A stretch of DNA of 64,000 nucleotides from DOZZ01 sp963792655 (GTDB lineage: Bacteria > Acidobacteriota > Terriglobia > Bryobacterales > Bryobacteraceae). Numbering within the stretch: position 1 is the stretch's first letter; each line of letters starts with the position of its first letter. The position numbers and the translations under genes are program-made. Shown piece by piece: positions 34,766-44,253 of this stretch. A model generated the notes under the pieces. It ran no database searches. It saw nothing but the letters and a program-made list of their open reading frames with translations, and had not been told where the DNA came from. The stretch covers positions 682,001 through 746,000 of the forward strand of contig CAWBWU010000003.1 in the NCBI GenBank assembly GCA_963792655.1. The letters are read 5' to 3'.

Positions 34766-37700
34766 CTAGAAGACGAACTTTACTCCGAGCTGTACCGTTC
34801 TCCCTCCGCCCGCGCCGGTAATCACCCCAAACGTATTCTTCGAAGGATCAGGATTGTAGTTCGCCGCGTTCGTGTTCGGATTGCTGAACTGCGGGGTGTT
34901 CGTAACTCCGAAAGCTTCCGCACGCAGCTCGAGGCTGTAACGTTCGCGAGCCCTGATTACTTTGAAGAGAGACGCGTCCAGGTTGAAGAAGCCGGGCCCG
35001 TCGAAGTAGTTCCTCCCTGTATTGCCGAATACGCCGTTTACCGTTACGGGCACGAAGCTGGTCGGGCTGAACCACGGGTTGCCGATGTTGATGCCATGCA
35101 GAATCTGCACCGCCGCTACCTGGTCCGCCGTTTGTGAGTTGCCTGGCGTGTTCAGAGCGCTGCCACCGCCGATAGTCATGGGCGTGCCGGACATCAGGGT
35201 GAGAATGCCATTCACGCGCCATCCGCCCAGAACATTGCCGACGATGCTGCTATGCAGCCAGCGTTTGCCAGGGCCGAACGGAAGATCATAGATATAGCTC
35301 TGGACAAACGTATGTTTGCGATCGAAGTCGTTGCGTGCATAGCTTCGGCGCGGGTTCACATAGAAGGTCAGGCCACCGTCGTCACCGCTTTGAAAGCCCA
35401 TGCCCTTGCCCCAGGTATAAGCAGTGGTCAAAGCAAAACCGTTGCTGAAGCGGCGGTCTAACTTGACCTGGAGTGCGTTGTAGCTTGTGGAGTACCCTCC
35501 GAAATAGAAGTTTGTGGTCGCCGTGCGTTTTCCGAAAACGTACTCCGGCTGGCTGGCCGGGCCGCCGCCTGCCACTGTTGACGCGTTCAGGTTGAGCGCC
35601 ACGACCGAATCTACTCCGTGATTGCCTACGTAGGCGACATCGAGGACCAGTTTGAAAGGCAGTACCTGCTGCACGGCGAAGTTCCAAGACTCGACGTACG
35701 GGTTCTTGAAGTTCGTGTTTACCGTGTTGTAGGTCGACGCGACCGGCGGGTTCGTAATGATCCCGTTCGCCGGAATTGGCGGATTGATCGGCGCCGGGAA
35801 ACCGGTTTGGAACGTCGCTACCTGGCCGGACGGCAGAACCGCCGGACCGTAAGTCGAGACCGCCGGATCGAATTGGTTGTTCGCGCGAATTGGATAATTG
35901 TAAGCGTAGTTATTGTCGGGGAACGGCGTGTAGCTGATACCGAATCCGGAACGGATCACGGTCTTCTCACTCAAGCGGTAGGCAACGCCGAGACGCGGAG
36001 CGAAGTCCGTGTAGCGTGTCTTCATGCCCAAGTTGGACGGATTGTTCCCCACACCAGCGATCACGAGCGTGTTGTTCGCCGGGTTATAGTTCGAGAAGCC
36101 GCCATCGAACCGCGGCGTTCCCGGCTTGTAGAACTCCCACCGCACGCCTACGTCAACGGTAAGCTTCGGGGCTGACGGTCCACTTATCCTGGGCAAAGGT
36201 GAAGAACTCCCATTGTCGGTATGCCGGGAAGTACTGACCGAGGTCGCGGCCAGCCTGGCTCGGTACATCGAGCAGGAAGGACGCAAGGTTGTTGTAATAA
36301 CTCGTTGCGCTGGTCTTGCCATTATTATTCAGGGCCGTCTGTCCGCCGCCAAAAGTGTAGAGACCGCGCGGGCTGAAGGTCTGATCCTGTAACAAGTCGT
36401 CGCGAACACGGCGCAGGTCAGCGCCGAATTTTATGGTGTGGTTGCCCAGAATCTTCGTCCAGGAGTTCACTACATCGATGTTTGCTTCGGCACGGATCCA
36501 AGGCACGCTGGCGGAATACCCGATCAGGTTGCTCGAGAAGAACGAGCCGATGTTGATTCCGACGATGCCGCTGTAGAAAGGCCCGATGTTTACGCCGGGT
36601 ATACCCAGGTCAGAAGACGTGTTCATGCCGTAATCGGCGTTCTGCGCCTCGTTATGATAATGCGCAACGCCGACGCGGAACTCTGCGATGAGGCTTGGCG
36701 AGATGATGCGGTCGTAGTTCAGCCCGGTGCTATAAGTACGTTGGACCCCGGTGCCCTCAAAGTTGCCTTGCGCCGGTCCGCCAGCTTTTATTCCAAAGAT
36801 CGGCGCCTGATAAACCACGGGACGGGCGAAGCTCAAGCGCCCGGCAACGCGGTCTTTGTCCGTCAGGTTGTAGTCTAACTTGGCATCGAAGGAATTGGTG
36901 TCCTTATAGAACGGCAGCAATGCGAAGTAGTTATTTGTGCCTGACGTACTCTGCACATTCGGGGCCGGTAATAAGGCCAGTAACTTGGCGGAGATCGGGT
37001 TGATCAGGTTGGACGGGATGGTGTTGTTCTGGAACGCCTGCCGGCCCGTACCATCCGGGTTGCCGGTAAAAGGGTTGTAGATCGTCGTCGTCGAAGCGCT
37101 CAGGTTTCCTGAGATCTGGGCGGCGGTCGGGATCGTCAGGGTGTTGGCGTTCGCTTCGTGGTCGGAGATTCGCAGGAAGTCGCCGAAGAAAAAGAGTTTG
37201 TTCTTGATGATCGGCCCGCCGACGTTTCCACCGTAGTAGTTGTAATGCAGTGCTCCGACCGATTTGTCGAAGAAGTTGCGCGCGTTGAGTTTGTTGTTCT
37301 TAAAAAACTCGTAAGCAGCGCCATGAAACTGATTGGTTCCCGACTTCAACATGACGTTCGTGACGGCGCCTGAGGCGCGCCCGAGTTCCGCATCGAAATT
37401 ACTGGTCGAAACGTCCACCGTTTGGATGGCCTCAAGCGGCGGCACGATGATCTGCAGCAACCCGGTGCGCTCGTTATCGTCGATACCCTCCAGTTGGTAG
37501 TTGTTCCCCATGCGCATCTGGCCGTTCACTTCGGTCTGAAGCGAACTTGCCGCATTGAAAAACTGCGAATGCTGGAATGAGGCGCGGGTGGTGCCGGGGA
37601 CCAGGTTCAGGAGCGATTGAAAGTTGCGGTTGGTGCCCACCGGCAAGTTCGCGGTCTGCACGGTCTCGATCTTCACGCTGGTATCGGCGCGGTCCGTCTG

Positions 37701-38081
37701 CAGTGGCGGCGTCTCGGCGCGTACTTCCACGGACTCCGAAACATTGCCCGGCTGCAGTTGTAAGTCGACACGATTGCTGGTGTTGATCTGTACTTCGATG
37801 TTGGATCGAACTTCGCGCTTGAACCCTGCCGATTCAACGGAGACGGAGTAAATTCCGGGGGGTACATCGGCAAACACGAAGTTGCCGCTTTCGTTGGTGT
37901 CAGCACTGCGGACAGTTCCGGTATTGGTTTCTGTTATCGTTACCTTACCGCCGCTGATAATTCCGCCGCTGATATCTGTAATGGTGCCCAGGATAGTCGC
38001 GCTGACTGCCTGAGCAAAAAGTGAAGCCGTCGAAAACACCAATAGCGCAACAATCGCGCAAAGCGATCTGACCTGGATCAT
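34766..38081 (-). CDS. Oar-like TonB-dependent receptor with carboxypeptidase-regulatory domain (frameshifted)
   Basis: A large outer-membrane receptor, about 1104 residues after removing one extra base near 36172 (the run CCCC in place of CCC). A signal peptide (CAIVALLVFSTASLFAQ) is followed by a CarboxypepD_reg-like beta domain (ATILGTITDISGGIISGGKVTITETNTG), a plug region (LPVGTNRNFQSLLNLVPG) and a long beta barrel ending in aromatic LGVKFVF. Receptors of this kind are very numerous in Acidobacteriota and are thought to import glycans or similar ligands; the substrate is unknown. The two frames meet at WTVSP and KLTVDVGVRWEFY. Confidence 0.85.
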
Positions 38082-38208
38082 AGTTTGGCTCTAACCCCTG
38101 CGCGGCAGTATATTTTTGTAGCACTGCGATGTCAAGGGTATGACACGGCCATGTGTTTTGCCGATTGCCCTCGCGTGCTAGAGTGAATTTTTCGGGCCAG
38201 ATTGAAAA

Positions 38209-39030
38209 ATGCGCTCCCGCCTGCTGATCGTCGCGGCCTCCGGTGTCCTGCTGCTGAGCGTGGCAGCGGCGTTCCAGCGCCCGTTTCGCGAATACCCCGG
38301 AGTCGAATACGAGCAGTTTCCTTTGCCCCCCGATTACCAGGAGAAAACGGAATGGGCGTTTGCGCGTCTGATGTATCCGCCTATCGCCGGTTACGGTTGG
38401 CGATCGCGTGGCGACTGGACCCAGGGCGCCTCGAACTGGACCATCGATTATCCGCGGTCTGACCGCCACTTCTCTGCAGCACTGCGACGTTTGACCCGCA
38501 TTCACGCGCGCTCTGTGGAGCAACCCGTGAATCTCGACGATGGCGATGAAGTCTACAACTGGCCGTGGCTGTATGGTGTTGAAGTCGGGCACTGGCAACT
38601 CACCGATTCGCAAGCTGCAAAACTGCGCGAATACCTTTTGCGGGGCGGCTTCTTCATGTGCGATGACTTTCATGGCACGGAAGAGTGGTCGGTTTTTGTC
38701 GCGAGTATGAATCGCGTCTTCCCCGACCGGCCGATTGTGGAGTTAGAAGACTCCGAGCAGATCTTTCACACGCTCTACGATCTGGATGATCGCTACCAGG
38801 TGCCGGGTGCGCAGTTCCTTCACTCCGGGCGTGTCTATGAGAAGGACGGCATCTATCCGAGGTGGCGTGGAATTTACGATGACAAAGGCCGCCTGATGGT
38901 GGCGATCTGTCACAACATGGATCTCGGCGACTCCTGGGAGTGGGCCGACGAACCTCAATACCCCGAGAAATTCTCCGCTCTGGGCATTCGGATTGGCGTA
39001 AATTACGTTATTTACGCCATGACGCACTAA
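38209..39030 (+). CDS. DUF4159 domain-containing exported protein
   Basis: A 273-residue protein with a signal peptide (LLIVAASGVLLLSVAAAFQ). It has the DUF4159 blocks WAFARLMYPP, NWTIDYPRSDRHFSAALRRLTRI, LREYLLRGGFFMCDDFHG and the end SALGIRIGVNYVIYAMTH. The family fold resembles class I glutamine amidotransferases, and its members occur next to membrane complexes; function is not established. It stands alone here, 152 bp upstream of the second micropeptide gene. Confidence 0.88.
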   Translation: MRSRLLIVAASGVLLLSVAAAFQRPFREYPGVEYEQFPLPPDYQEKTEWAFARLMYPPIAGYGWRSRGDWTQGASNWTIDYPRSDRHFSAALRRLTRIHARSVEQPVNLDDGDEVYNWPWLYGVEVGHWQLTDSQAAKLREYLLRGGFFMCDDFHGTEEWSVFVASMNRVFPDRPIVELEDSEQIFHTLYDLDDRYQVPGAQFLHSGRVYEKDGIYPRWRGIYDDKGRLMVAICHNMDLGDSWEWADEPQYPEKFSALGIRIGVNYVIYAMTH

Positions 39031-39182
39031 TCCGTCGACCGTAGCAGTTTCATTCGCAAATAAAGGCCGGTGCACTACACTTGGGGTAGCTTGTGCTCCC
39101 TTTTTCGCGCCGCGACCTATTTGCGATGGTGCATCTTACGGCCGGGCTCTCGCCCTCAACCCTTTTCCACGGAGATATCAAA

Positions 39183-39311
39183 ATGAAAAAAGCGTTTCTT
39201 CTCGCCTTTGCACTCGGCACCCTGAGCTTCAGCATCACCAGCATCAAGGCCGATCCGCCGATGCCGTACTGCCCTCCCGTTTGCGCGCCTGGCCAAAAAG
39301 ATCAGAAGTAA
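39183..39311 (+). CDS. Exported micropeptide, second locus
   Basis: A 42-residue peptide related to the eight array copies at 6963-8107. A Lys-Lys start and a hydrophobic core (AFLLAFALGTLSFSI) lead to a likely signal peptidase site after IKA; the mature part begins DPPMPYCPPVCAPG and ends KDQK. The PPxPxCPPVC core is shared with the array peptides while the flanks differ, which points to selection on the core. GGAGA at 39171 is eight nt upstream of the ATG. One copy only at this locus. It precedes the intact seven-helix gene by 47 nt. Confidence 0.82.
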   Translation: MKKAFLLAFALGTLSFSITSIKADPPMPYCPPVCAPGQKDQK

Positions 39312-39358
39312 CTTGCGGCCTTCAATAAGCTAAACCTGATTTAAACGAGCCAGAGCGA

Positions 39359-40141
39359 GTGTTTCGACTTATCGTTACTTATGCCTGGTACGCCAGCGCC
39401 GCGTGCCAGGCAATCGCACTGTGGACTCTCGCACAGCGCGGATTGCTGCGCCGTTATCCGTGGCTCTCCGCATGGCTCGTATTTTCCTTCGCGTCGACAG
39501 TGTTACTGGCGGTGGTGCAGCACTCGCCCGGGATCTACTACACTGTCTGGACTTCAATGCTGGTTGTCATAGGGTTTCTCGAGTGCGGTATGACTTGGGA
39601 AGTCTTCTCTCTGCGATGCCGTCAATACGGCGGCGTTCGCTTTGTGGGAAGAAGAATGTTAGTGATCCTACTGCTGGCTAGCTTGTCTATATGTTTGTTT
39701 TTACTACGCGCTGAGCTTCAGGCCGGCAGCCTAAGTGATTATGTCTCCGTTGCGACGACGACTAAGCACGTGCTGGATGGTGAACTCTCAGGCTTCCTCA
39801 TCTTGACGGAGTGTTTGTTCTCAATGGTCTGGAAGCCGAGTGTTCCCCGTAACGTTCTCTTCTACGGCCGGGTCTTTACGGCTTACATGTTTTGCGATTC
39901 GCTTCTCTACCTTTTCAACAACCTGTTGAAGGGTGTATATGGGGCGTCCACGAATTTAGCCTTGTCGATTGTGTCGGCTGCATTTGCAACCGCTGTCCTG
40001 TTCGGCCTTACCCGGGCAGGCGAAAAATTTGAGAGTGGGCCCGGACAGTCGGGTACTCGGGTTGAATCGGTCGAAGCCGAAACAGGAGCGCTGATGCGCT
40101 TTCTTCGCGATCTAAGGTCTAATTCGCTGCGGCCGCATTAA
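39359..40141 (+). CDS. Seven-helix membrane protein of the micropeptide module (intact)
   Basis: A 260-residue protein with seven hydrophobic segments (about residues 5-25, 35-53, 62-85, 98-118, 130-158, 168-192 and 203-222) and a C-terminal soluble tail of about 35 residues. GTG start at 39359. It matches the frameshifted gene at 8310-9099 along its length, with WEVFS..QYGGVRF and LTRAGE as landmarks. No family is recognised; the helix number and lack of large loops would fit a sensor or receptor or a small transporter, which is speculation. It overlaps the convergent gene by 23 nt. Confidence 0.75.
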   Translation: MFRLIVTYAWYASAACQAIALWTLAQRGLLRRYPWLSAWLVFSFASTVLLAVVQHSPGIYYTVWTSMLVVIGFLECGMTWEVFSLRCRQYGGVRFVGRRMLVILLLASLSICLFLLRAELQAGSLSDYVSVATTTKHVLDGELSGFLILTECLFSMVWKPSVPRNVLFYGRVFTAYMFCDSLLYLFNNLLKGVYGASTNLALSIVSAAFATAVLFGLTRAGEKFESGPGQSGTRVESVEAETGALMRFLRDLRSNSLRPH

Positions 40142-40604
40142 ACTGAGGCAGCGCGAACATAGCTTCTACGCCGGCCAAGCCGCGTTGTAAGGCCGACAGG
40201 CAGGAGCCCAGATGCAGGGCGTGCAACAGCGCTGCCCCGTGCAGGGTGGCGAACGTAAGTCGCACCTGCAGCTTCAACAGAACGTGATCCTGAATTGTGG
40301 CGGCGGACTTCGATTCGATCAGAACCCGCTCACGCTCAGCGAGGAAGGCCAACGTATCTTTCTCGAGATGCCTCAACAGCCGGACAAAGATCTTGCGATG
40401 AGTGGTTCGGAGCTGGCTTGCTTCCTTCACGAAACCGGCATTGCGCAGAAATTCGATGTCGTCATCTCGCAACAGTCGAGCCAAGCAGGCATACCGCTGA
40501 GGAAGCAGACCGCCATAAACAGGAGGCGGACAATTCAGTGGTCGACGATGACGCACTTCACAACGTAACGTCGATTGAACTGCGTTGCGCTTCAGATGAG
40601 CCAT
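40119..40604 (-). CDS. Convergent small soluble protein of the micropeptide module (second locus)
   Basis: A 161-residue protein from the ATG at 40604 (an earlier start at 40640 is possible). Paralogous to the protein encoded at 9077-9523 through PQRYACLARLLRDDDIEFLRNAGF and the C-terminal LAGVEAMFALP. It is helix-rich and basic in the N-terminal half, with a Leu/Ala/His-rich second half (LTFATLHGAALLHALHLG). No signal peptide and no known family. Conservation of the same gene pair and the same 23-nt overlap at both loci is the main evidence that it is real. Confidence 0.7.
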   Translation of the reverse strand: MAHLKRNAVQSTLRCEVRHRRPLNCPPPVYGGLLPQRYACLARLLRDDDIEFLRNAGFVKEASQLRTTHRKIFVRLLRHLEKDTLAFLAERERVLIESKSAATIQDHVLLKLQVRLTFATLHGAALLHALHLGSCLSALQRGLAGVEAMFALPQFNAAAAN

Positions 40605-40674
40605 GGAAGGATCTACATTGGAGCGTAGACTCTGCCGCACGGTAAGTCAACCCGGTACCGGGCCACCGGTGCGG

Positions 40675-41943
40675 ATGAAACTGTCGCGCCTCTGCCCCCA
40701 ACCAACTCCGGTGACCGTCCGCGCTGGTTCACAAGCGTACAATTCGGACTTGGTCTCCGTTACCTCGCAGCAGTGGCGCACTCTGTTCGCCGCACACACG
40801 GGTTATCTGCTCGATGCCCTCGATGTGCTGCTCTACGTTTTCGCGCTGAACACGCTGCGTCAGGAATTTCACTTCTCCAACGCGACGGCAGGTCTGATCG
40901 GCTCCTTCACGCTGCTCGCCTCGGCCCTCGGAGGCATTCTCGCCGGTCTCCTTTCAGATCGCGTCGGACGCGCACGCGCGCTGATGTACACCATCCTTGT
41001 TTATTCCATCGGCAGCGCCGGGACCGCCACGGCGCGCTCGGTCCCGGAGTTGCTCTTCTGGCGCGGCATCGTCGGCATCGGCTTAGGCGGGGAGTGGGCT
41101 GCGGGAGCGGTGCTTGTGGCCGAGTCCTGGCCGCGCAAGTATCGCGATCGCGCCATGGCCGTGATGCAGTCGGGCTGGTCAATCGGGTACTTGCTGGCGG
41201 CAGGCGTAACGGCACTGGTTCTGCCGCGTTTCGGGTGGCGTGCGTTGTTTCTGGTCGGTATTCTTCCGGCCCTGCTCGCGTTGTGGATCCGGCGTGGAGT
41301 GCAGGAACCTGCGCTCTGGCAGCGCGGCGAAGCACAGCCACTCTCGACGATCTTTCGCGCGCCGTTTTTATCCCGGACACTGCGCGCGACAGCACTTTCC
41401 ACTTCCGTCCTATTCGCCTATTGGGGCTTGTTTACCTGGCTGCCGGGTTACCTCTCGGCTCCCGTCTCCGCCGGTGGCGCGGGATTGAGCATTTTGCGAA
41501 CCAGCGCTGCGGTAGTTCCGGTGCAGCTCGGCGCGTTAGCTGGATACCTGACGTTCGGGTGGCTTGCAGGATGGATCGGACGCCGGACCACGTTCGTGAT
41601 CTATATGCTGTGCGCGGCCGCATTGATTCCCGTTTACACGCTGCGCAACGAAACGGTCTTGCTTGCAGTTGGTCCGCTGATCGGCTTCTTTGGCACCGGG
41701 TACTTCAGTCTGTTTGGCGCGATGCTCGCGGAGCTCTATCCTTCAAGTATTCGCGGCGCGGCACAAGGCTTTACCTACAACGTGGGCCGGGGCTTGAGCG
41801 CGCTCGCACCGCTCACCATCGGAGTACTTGCAGATCGCCATGGCGTCGGCTCGGCGCTGACGCTGAACGCCGCGTTCTTCCTGGTCGCAGCGGTCCTGGT
41901 TCTCGCCTTCCCGCGGTCCGAGACGGCTTACCTCACTGACTGA
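40675..41943 (+). CDS. Major facilitator superfamily transporter (SHS-like)
   Basis: A twelve-helix transporter of 422 residues. The motif LSDRVGRARAL between helices 2 and 3 is the MFS signature, and DALDVLLYVFALNTL in helix 1 together with GLGGEWAAGAVLVAESWP in helix 4 resembles the sialate/lactate:proton symporter group. The start is uncertain: 40603, 40675 and a TTG at 40750 are in frame, and the core begins only at LVSVTSQQWRTLF. Substrate unknown. It is divergent from the module gene at 40119-40604. Confidence 0.85.
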   Translation: MKLSRLCPQPTPVTVRAGSQAYNSDLVSVTSQQWRTLFAAHTGYLLDALDVLLYVFALNTLRQEFHFSNATAGLIGSFTLLASALGGILAGLLSDRVGRARALMYTILVYSIGSAGTATARSVPELLFWRGIVGIGLGGEWAAGAVLVAESWPRKYRDRAMAVMQSGWSIGYLLAAGVTALVLPRFGWRALFLVGILPALLALWIRRGVQEPALWQRGEAQPLSTIFRAPFLSRTLRATALSTSVLFAYWGLFTWLPGYLSAPVSAGGAGLSILRTSAAVVPVQLGALAGYLTFGWLAGWIGRRTTFVIYMLCAAALIPVYTLRNETVLLAVGPLIGFFGTGYFSLFGAMLAELYPSSIRGAAQGFTYNVGRGLSALAPLTIGVLADRHGVGSALTLNAAFFLVAAVLVLAFPRSETAYLTD

Positions 41944-41967
41944 TTTTCTGCTTTGAATGAATCGCGA

Positions 41968-42044
41968 TGGTGGACCCTAGTGGACTCGAACCACTGACCC
42001 CTTCCGTGTCAAGGAAGTACTCTAACCAACTGAGCTAAGGGTCC
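41968..42044 (-). tRNA. tRNA-Val (GAC)
   Basis: A full cloverleaf on the minus strand. The acceptor stem is GGACCCT / AGGGTCC, the D arm contains AGCTCAGTTGGTTAGAG, and the anticodon arm CTTCC-TTGACAC-GGAAG gives anticodon GAC. The T arm is GTGGTTCGAGTCCAC, and CCA is encoded. It lies between the MFS gene and the ferritin-like gene. Confidence 0.95.
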
Positions 42045-42100
42045 ACGAGAGCGAAACTTCAGTTTACTATAGCTGCGCGCGCCCGTGGACCTCGCTTCTG

Positions 42101-43186
42101 CTACCCGCCGCGCTTGGCGTTATCGGCTTCGGCTGCGAGCGTTTGCATGTAGTCGAAGAATGCGTCGGGCTGACCAATAAACAGGCCGCTCTTTGCCAGG
42201 CCATTCAGCGCGGCCATCGCTGCGCCGGTGGTGTGTGTCGGTCTGATGATTGAGCATGGTGGAAACTTGCGATTCAGGAATGGGCAGGGCTCGGGCATGA
42301 TCAGGTTCGTCTGAAAGTCCTCCCCACCGAACGGCGGGGCATTGAGATCGGGAAAAACGAGCGCCGGGTTCTTGGGGTCGGTGAGCGGCGGCGCGTTGCC
42401 CGCTTTGTCCACCCACGTCTGGTAGTGTGCGGTCTCAGTGGGTCCGATGCTGAGCAGAATCCGCAGCACCTGCACGTCGGTCACGCGTTGCGCCAGACTC
42501 GGGTAAAGGCTGCTGCCGCCCTGCTCGATGGCGACAAAATGAAATCCGGCGGTGTTGGCGATCGCCTGGATGTGATCGGCCGGGTGGAGATCGTCGTTAT
42601 TCCGCGGAATGGCAGGGTGCTGCCCGACATTCAAGCTCGGCACCGCTTGTGGGAAGACAAAGTTCGGATCCAGGTCCGGATTATGGTCGCGGCTGCGGTA
42701 GCGCGTCCAGAAGCTCGTGTCGATAGTCAACTGCATCAGATTCGTGATTCGCCCGATCTGGCGAGCGCCGGTTGCCCGGCTGCTCGGCAGGATCCGGAAC
42801 TGATCAAGGTTCGCGGGAGCCGCGCCGTTCGCCACCAGGTACGCGTTGATGAACGTGAAGTGCGAAATCTCATCTTCAGTGTTGTCGTGGATGTACTGGG
42901 CCATGTCCGAGTCGAGTACCGACAGCGCGTTGGTGTAAGGTGCATTGCCGCCCGTGATGCCGGGTACTTCCTGGTCCTGAGTGCCGCCTAACTCGTTGTA
43001 CTGAACCCACAGGTCGGACTCGATAATCTCCGCCGCCGAGAGAAAACGGAGGATCGCCGCATCGCCGCTGGTGAGAGCCCCGGAAGGCGTTGCGCCTTCC
43101 AACTGCGGTGCAAGCGCGCTAGAGCCGAGGGTTCCAGCCCCTACGGCCAGACCGGTACGAAGAAACGCTCTGCGATTTGTATTCAT
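42101..43186 (-). CDS. Tat-exported ferritin-like domain protein
   Basis: A 361-residue protein. The twin-arginine signal (NRRAFLRTGLAVGAGTLGSSAL) indicates folded export. Two ferritin-like helix pairs carry acidic/His ligands: LSAAEIIESDLWVQYNEL and NTEDEISHFTFINAYL, then FHFVAIEQGGSSLY and SIGPTETAHYQTWV. That is the pattern of exported ferritin-like (Ferritin_2) proteins; a di-iron or other metal site is inferred. Function unknown. A conspicuous hairpin sits 15 nt upstream of the start. Confidence 0.82.
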   Translation of the reverse strand: MNTNRRAFLRTGLAVGAGTLGSSALAPQLEGATPSGALTSGDAAILRFLSAAEIIESDLWVQYNELGGTQDQEVPGITGGNAPYTNALSVLDSDMAQYIHDNTEDEISHFTFINAYLVANGAAPANLDQFRILPSSRATGARQIGRITNLMQLTIDTSFWTRYRSRDHNPDLDPNFVFPQAVPSLNVGQHPAIPRNNDDLHPADHIQAIANTAGFHFVAIEQGGSSLYPSLAQRVTDVQVLRILLSIGPTETAHYQTWVDKAGNAPPLTDPKNPALVFPDLNAPPFGGEDFQTNLIMPEPCPFLNRKFPPCSIIRPTHTTGAAMAALNGLAKSGLFIGQPDAFFDYMQTLAAEADNAKRGG

Positions 43187-43200
43187 TTTTACTCCTTCAC

Positions 43201-43219
43201 GAAAGCTGGTTCAGCTTTC
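43201..43219 (-). promoter_or_regulatory. Inverted repeat in the leader of the ferritin-like gene
   Basis: A perfect 8-bp inverted repeat GAAAGCTG / CAGCTTTC with a 3-nt centre, ending 15 nt upstream of the ferritin-like start codon. It could be an operator or an RNA hairpin near the ribosome site; the nearby sequence is AT-rich (43220-43260), as for a promoter. Confidence 0.45.
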
Positions 43220-43302
43220 TAGGTCAAGAGTAAATACCTACTTAGTATTAGTTGCGATGGAGATGTGACGATTTTGTAAAAGCTCGGTTCGTTAACTAGT
43301 AG

Positions 43303-44250
43303 TTAGTCAAGGATCGAGACGATGGTACCCGGCGAGTTCCCTTCGAGCCGATTGTTAACAAACAGAAACGTTGTCTTACGTTCCTCACGCGCGATATGGA
43401 TCAGCTCACGCATGCCTTGACGCGCGCGCTCGTTAACATCCTGCACCCGCGTATAGGGCGCCAACAGGTTCACGGCGTCATCATAAGTTCGGCCCTGCCT
43501 TAATAGCGCGCGGCAAACCTGAAAGTCGGCCGTGCGGGAGCCCGGAATATTGAGCTGTTCGGGTAGCTCCGGCATACGAGTCCACGCATTGAAAACATGT
43601 GCCACATTGCGCGCCCGCAAAGATTCGAAGTACTCCGGAACCAGAAACTCCTGGTTGCGCACCTCCACTGAGTAGCGCCATCCGTCAGGAAGCTGCGCGA
43701 GGAAAGGGCTCAGCCGATCGACGAACTCCCCAGCGCTGGCCATCACCCTCTTCGGAAAGGTACCGAACTCAAAAATGAATAGTCCGATGCGGTCCCGGTA
43801 AGGCTCGAGCGCATCAAGAAACATATGTTGAAAAATTTCAGCGTTCAGGAATGAAGGGTTCTCACGCCCGCCTTGCGCACCGTAACGCGTGGTCTGCGGG
43901 AAGACGCGGCAGGTAATTTCCTCCGGTACTTTGAATACAAACCGGAATCCCTGCGGAACATGACTGAATAGCTTTGCCCAGAACTGTTCCGTCGGGAACT
44001 GGTAAAAGGCGAAGTCGCCACATACGGTCGGAAACACCGTTGCATACTCGGCGAGACACGTCTCTTCAAAAAGCTTTTTAGAGAACCTGCCACGGGTAAG
44101 GTATCGTTCGCGGCTGTAGATCTGGCCCAGCCAGCCTTCGTACTTCCACGAGCTGCCGCCGATGAAGATGCCCTCGCGCGCCATTGCACCCAGGCGGCTG
44201 GCCAGTTGTTCGCGGTCAAACTCGGGCCGCTCGTCAAAAAGGTCGAGCAC
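43303..44250 (-). CDS. DUF72 family protein
   Basis: A 315-residue TIM-barrel-like protein of the DUF72 (YecE) family. The diagnostic opening is FIGGSSWKYEGWLGQIYSRERYL, and the conserved strands FRFVFKVPEEITCRVFP, DRIGLFIFEFGTFP and WRYSVEVRNQEF follow. Function is unknown. It ends near the window's gamma-glutamyltransferase gene, whose stop lies upstream by a few nt on the same strand, so the two may be co-transcribed. A shorter paralogue is encoded at 54028-54738. Confidence 0.9.
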   Translation of the reverse strand: MLDLFDERPEFDREQLASRLGAMAREGIFIGGSSWKYEGWLGQIYSRERYLTRGRFSKKLFEETCLAEYATVFPTVCGDFAFYQFPTEQFWAKLFSHVPQGFRFVFKVPEEITCRVFPQTTRYGAQGGRENPSFLNAEIFQHMFLDALEPYRDRIGLFIFEFGTFPKRVMASAGEFVDRLSPFLAQLPDGWRYSVEVRNQEFLVPEYFESLRARNVAHVFNAWTRMPELPEQLNIPGSRTADFQVCRALLRQGRTYDDAVNLLAPYTRVQDVNERARQGMRELIHIAREERKTTFLFVNNRLEGNSPGTIVSILD

Positions 44251-44253
44251 TGT

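Noticed and set aside
42425..42991. A 188-residue plus-strand frame opposite the ferritin-like gene
   Set aside because: Antisense of a well-supported Tat-exported protein; composition is typical of shadow frames in GC-rich DNA.
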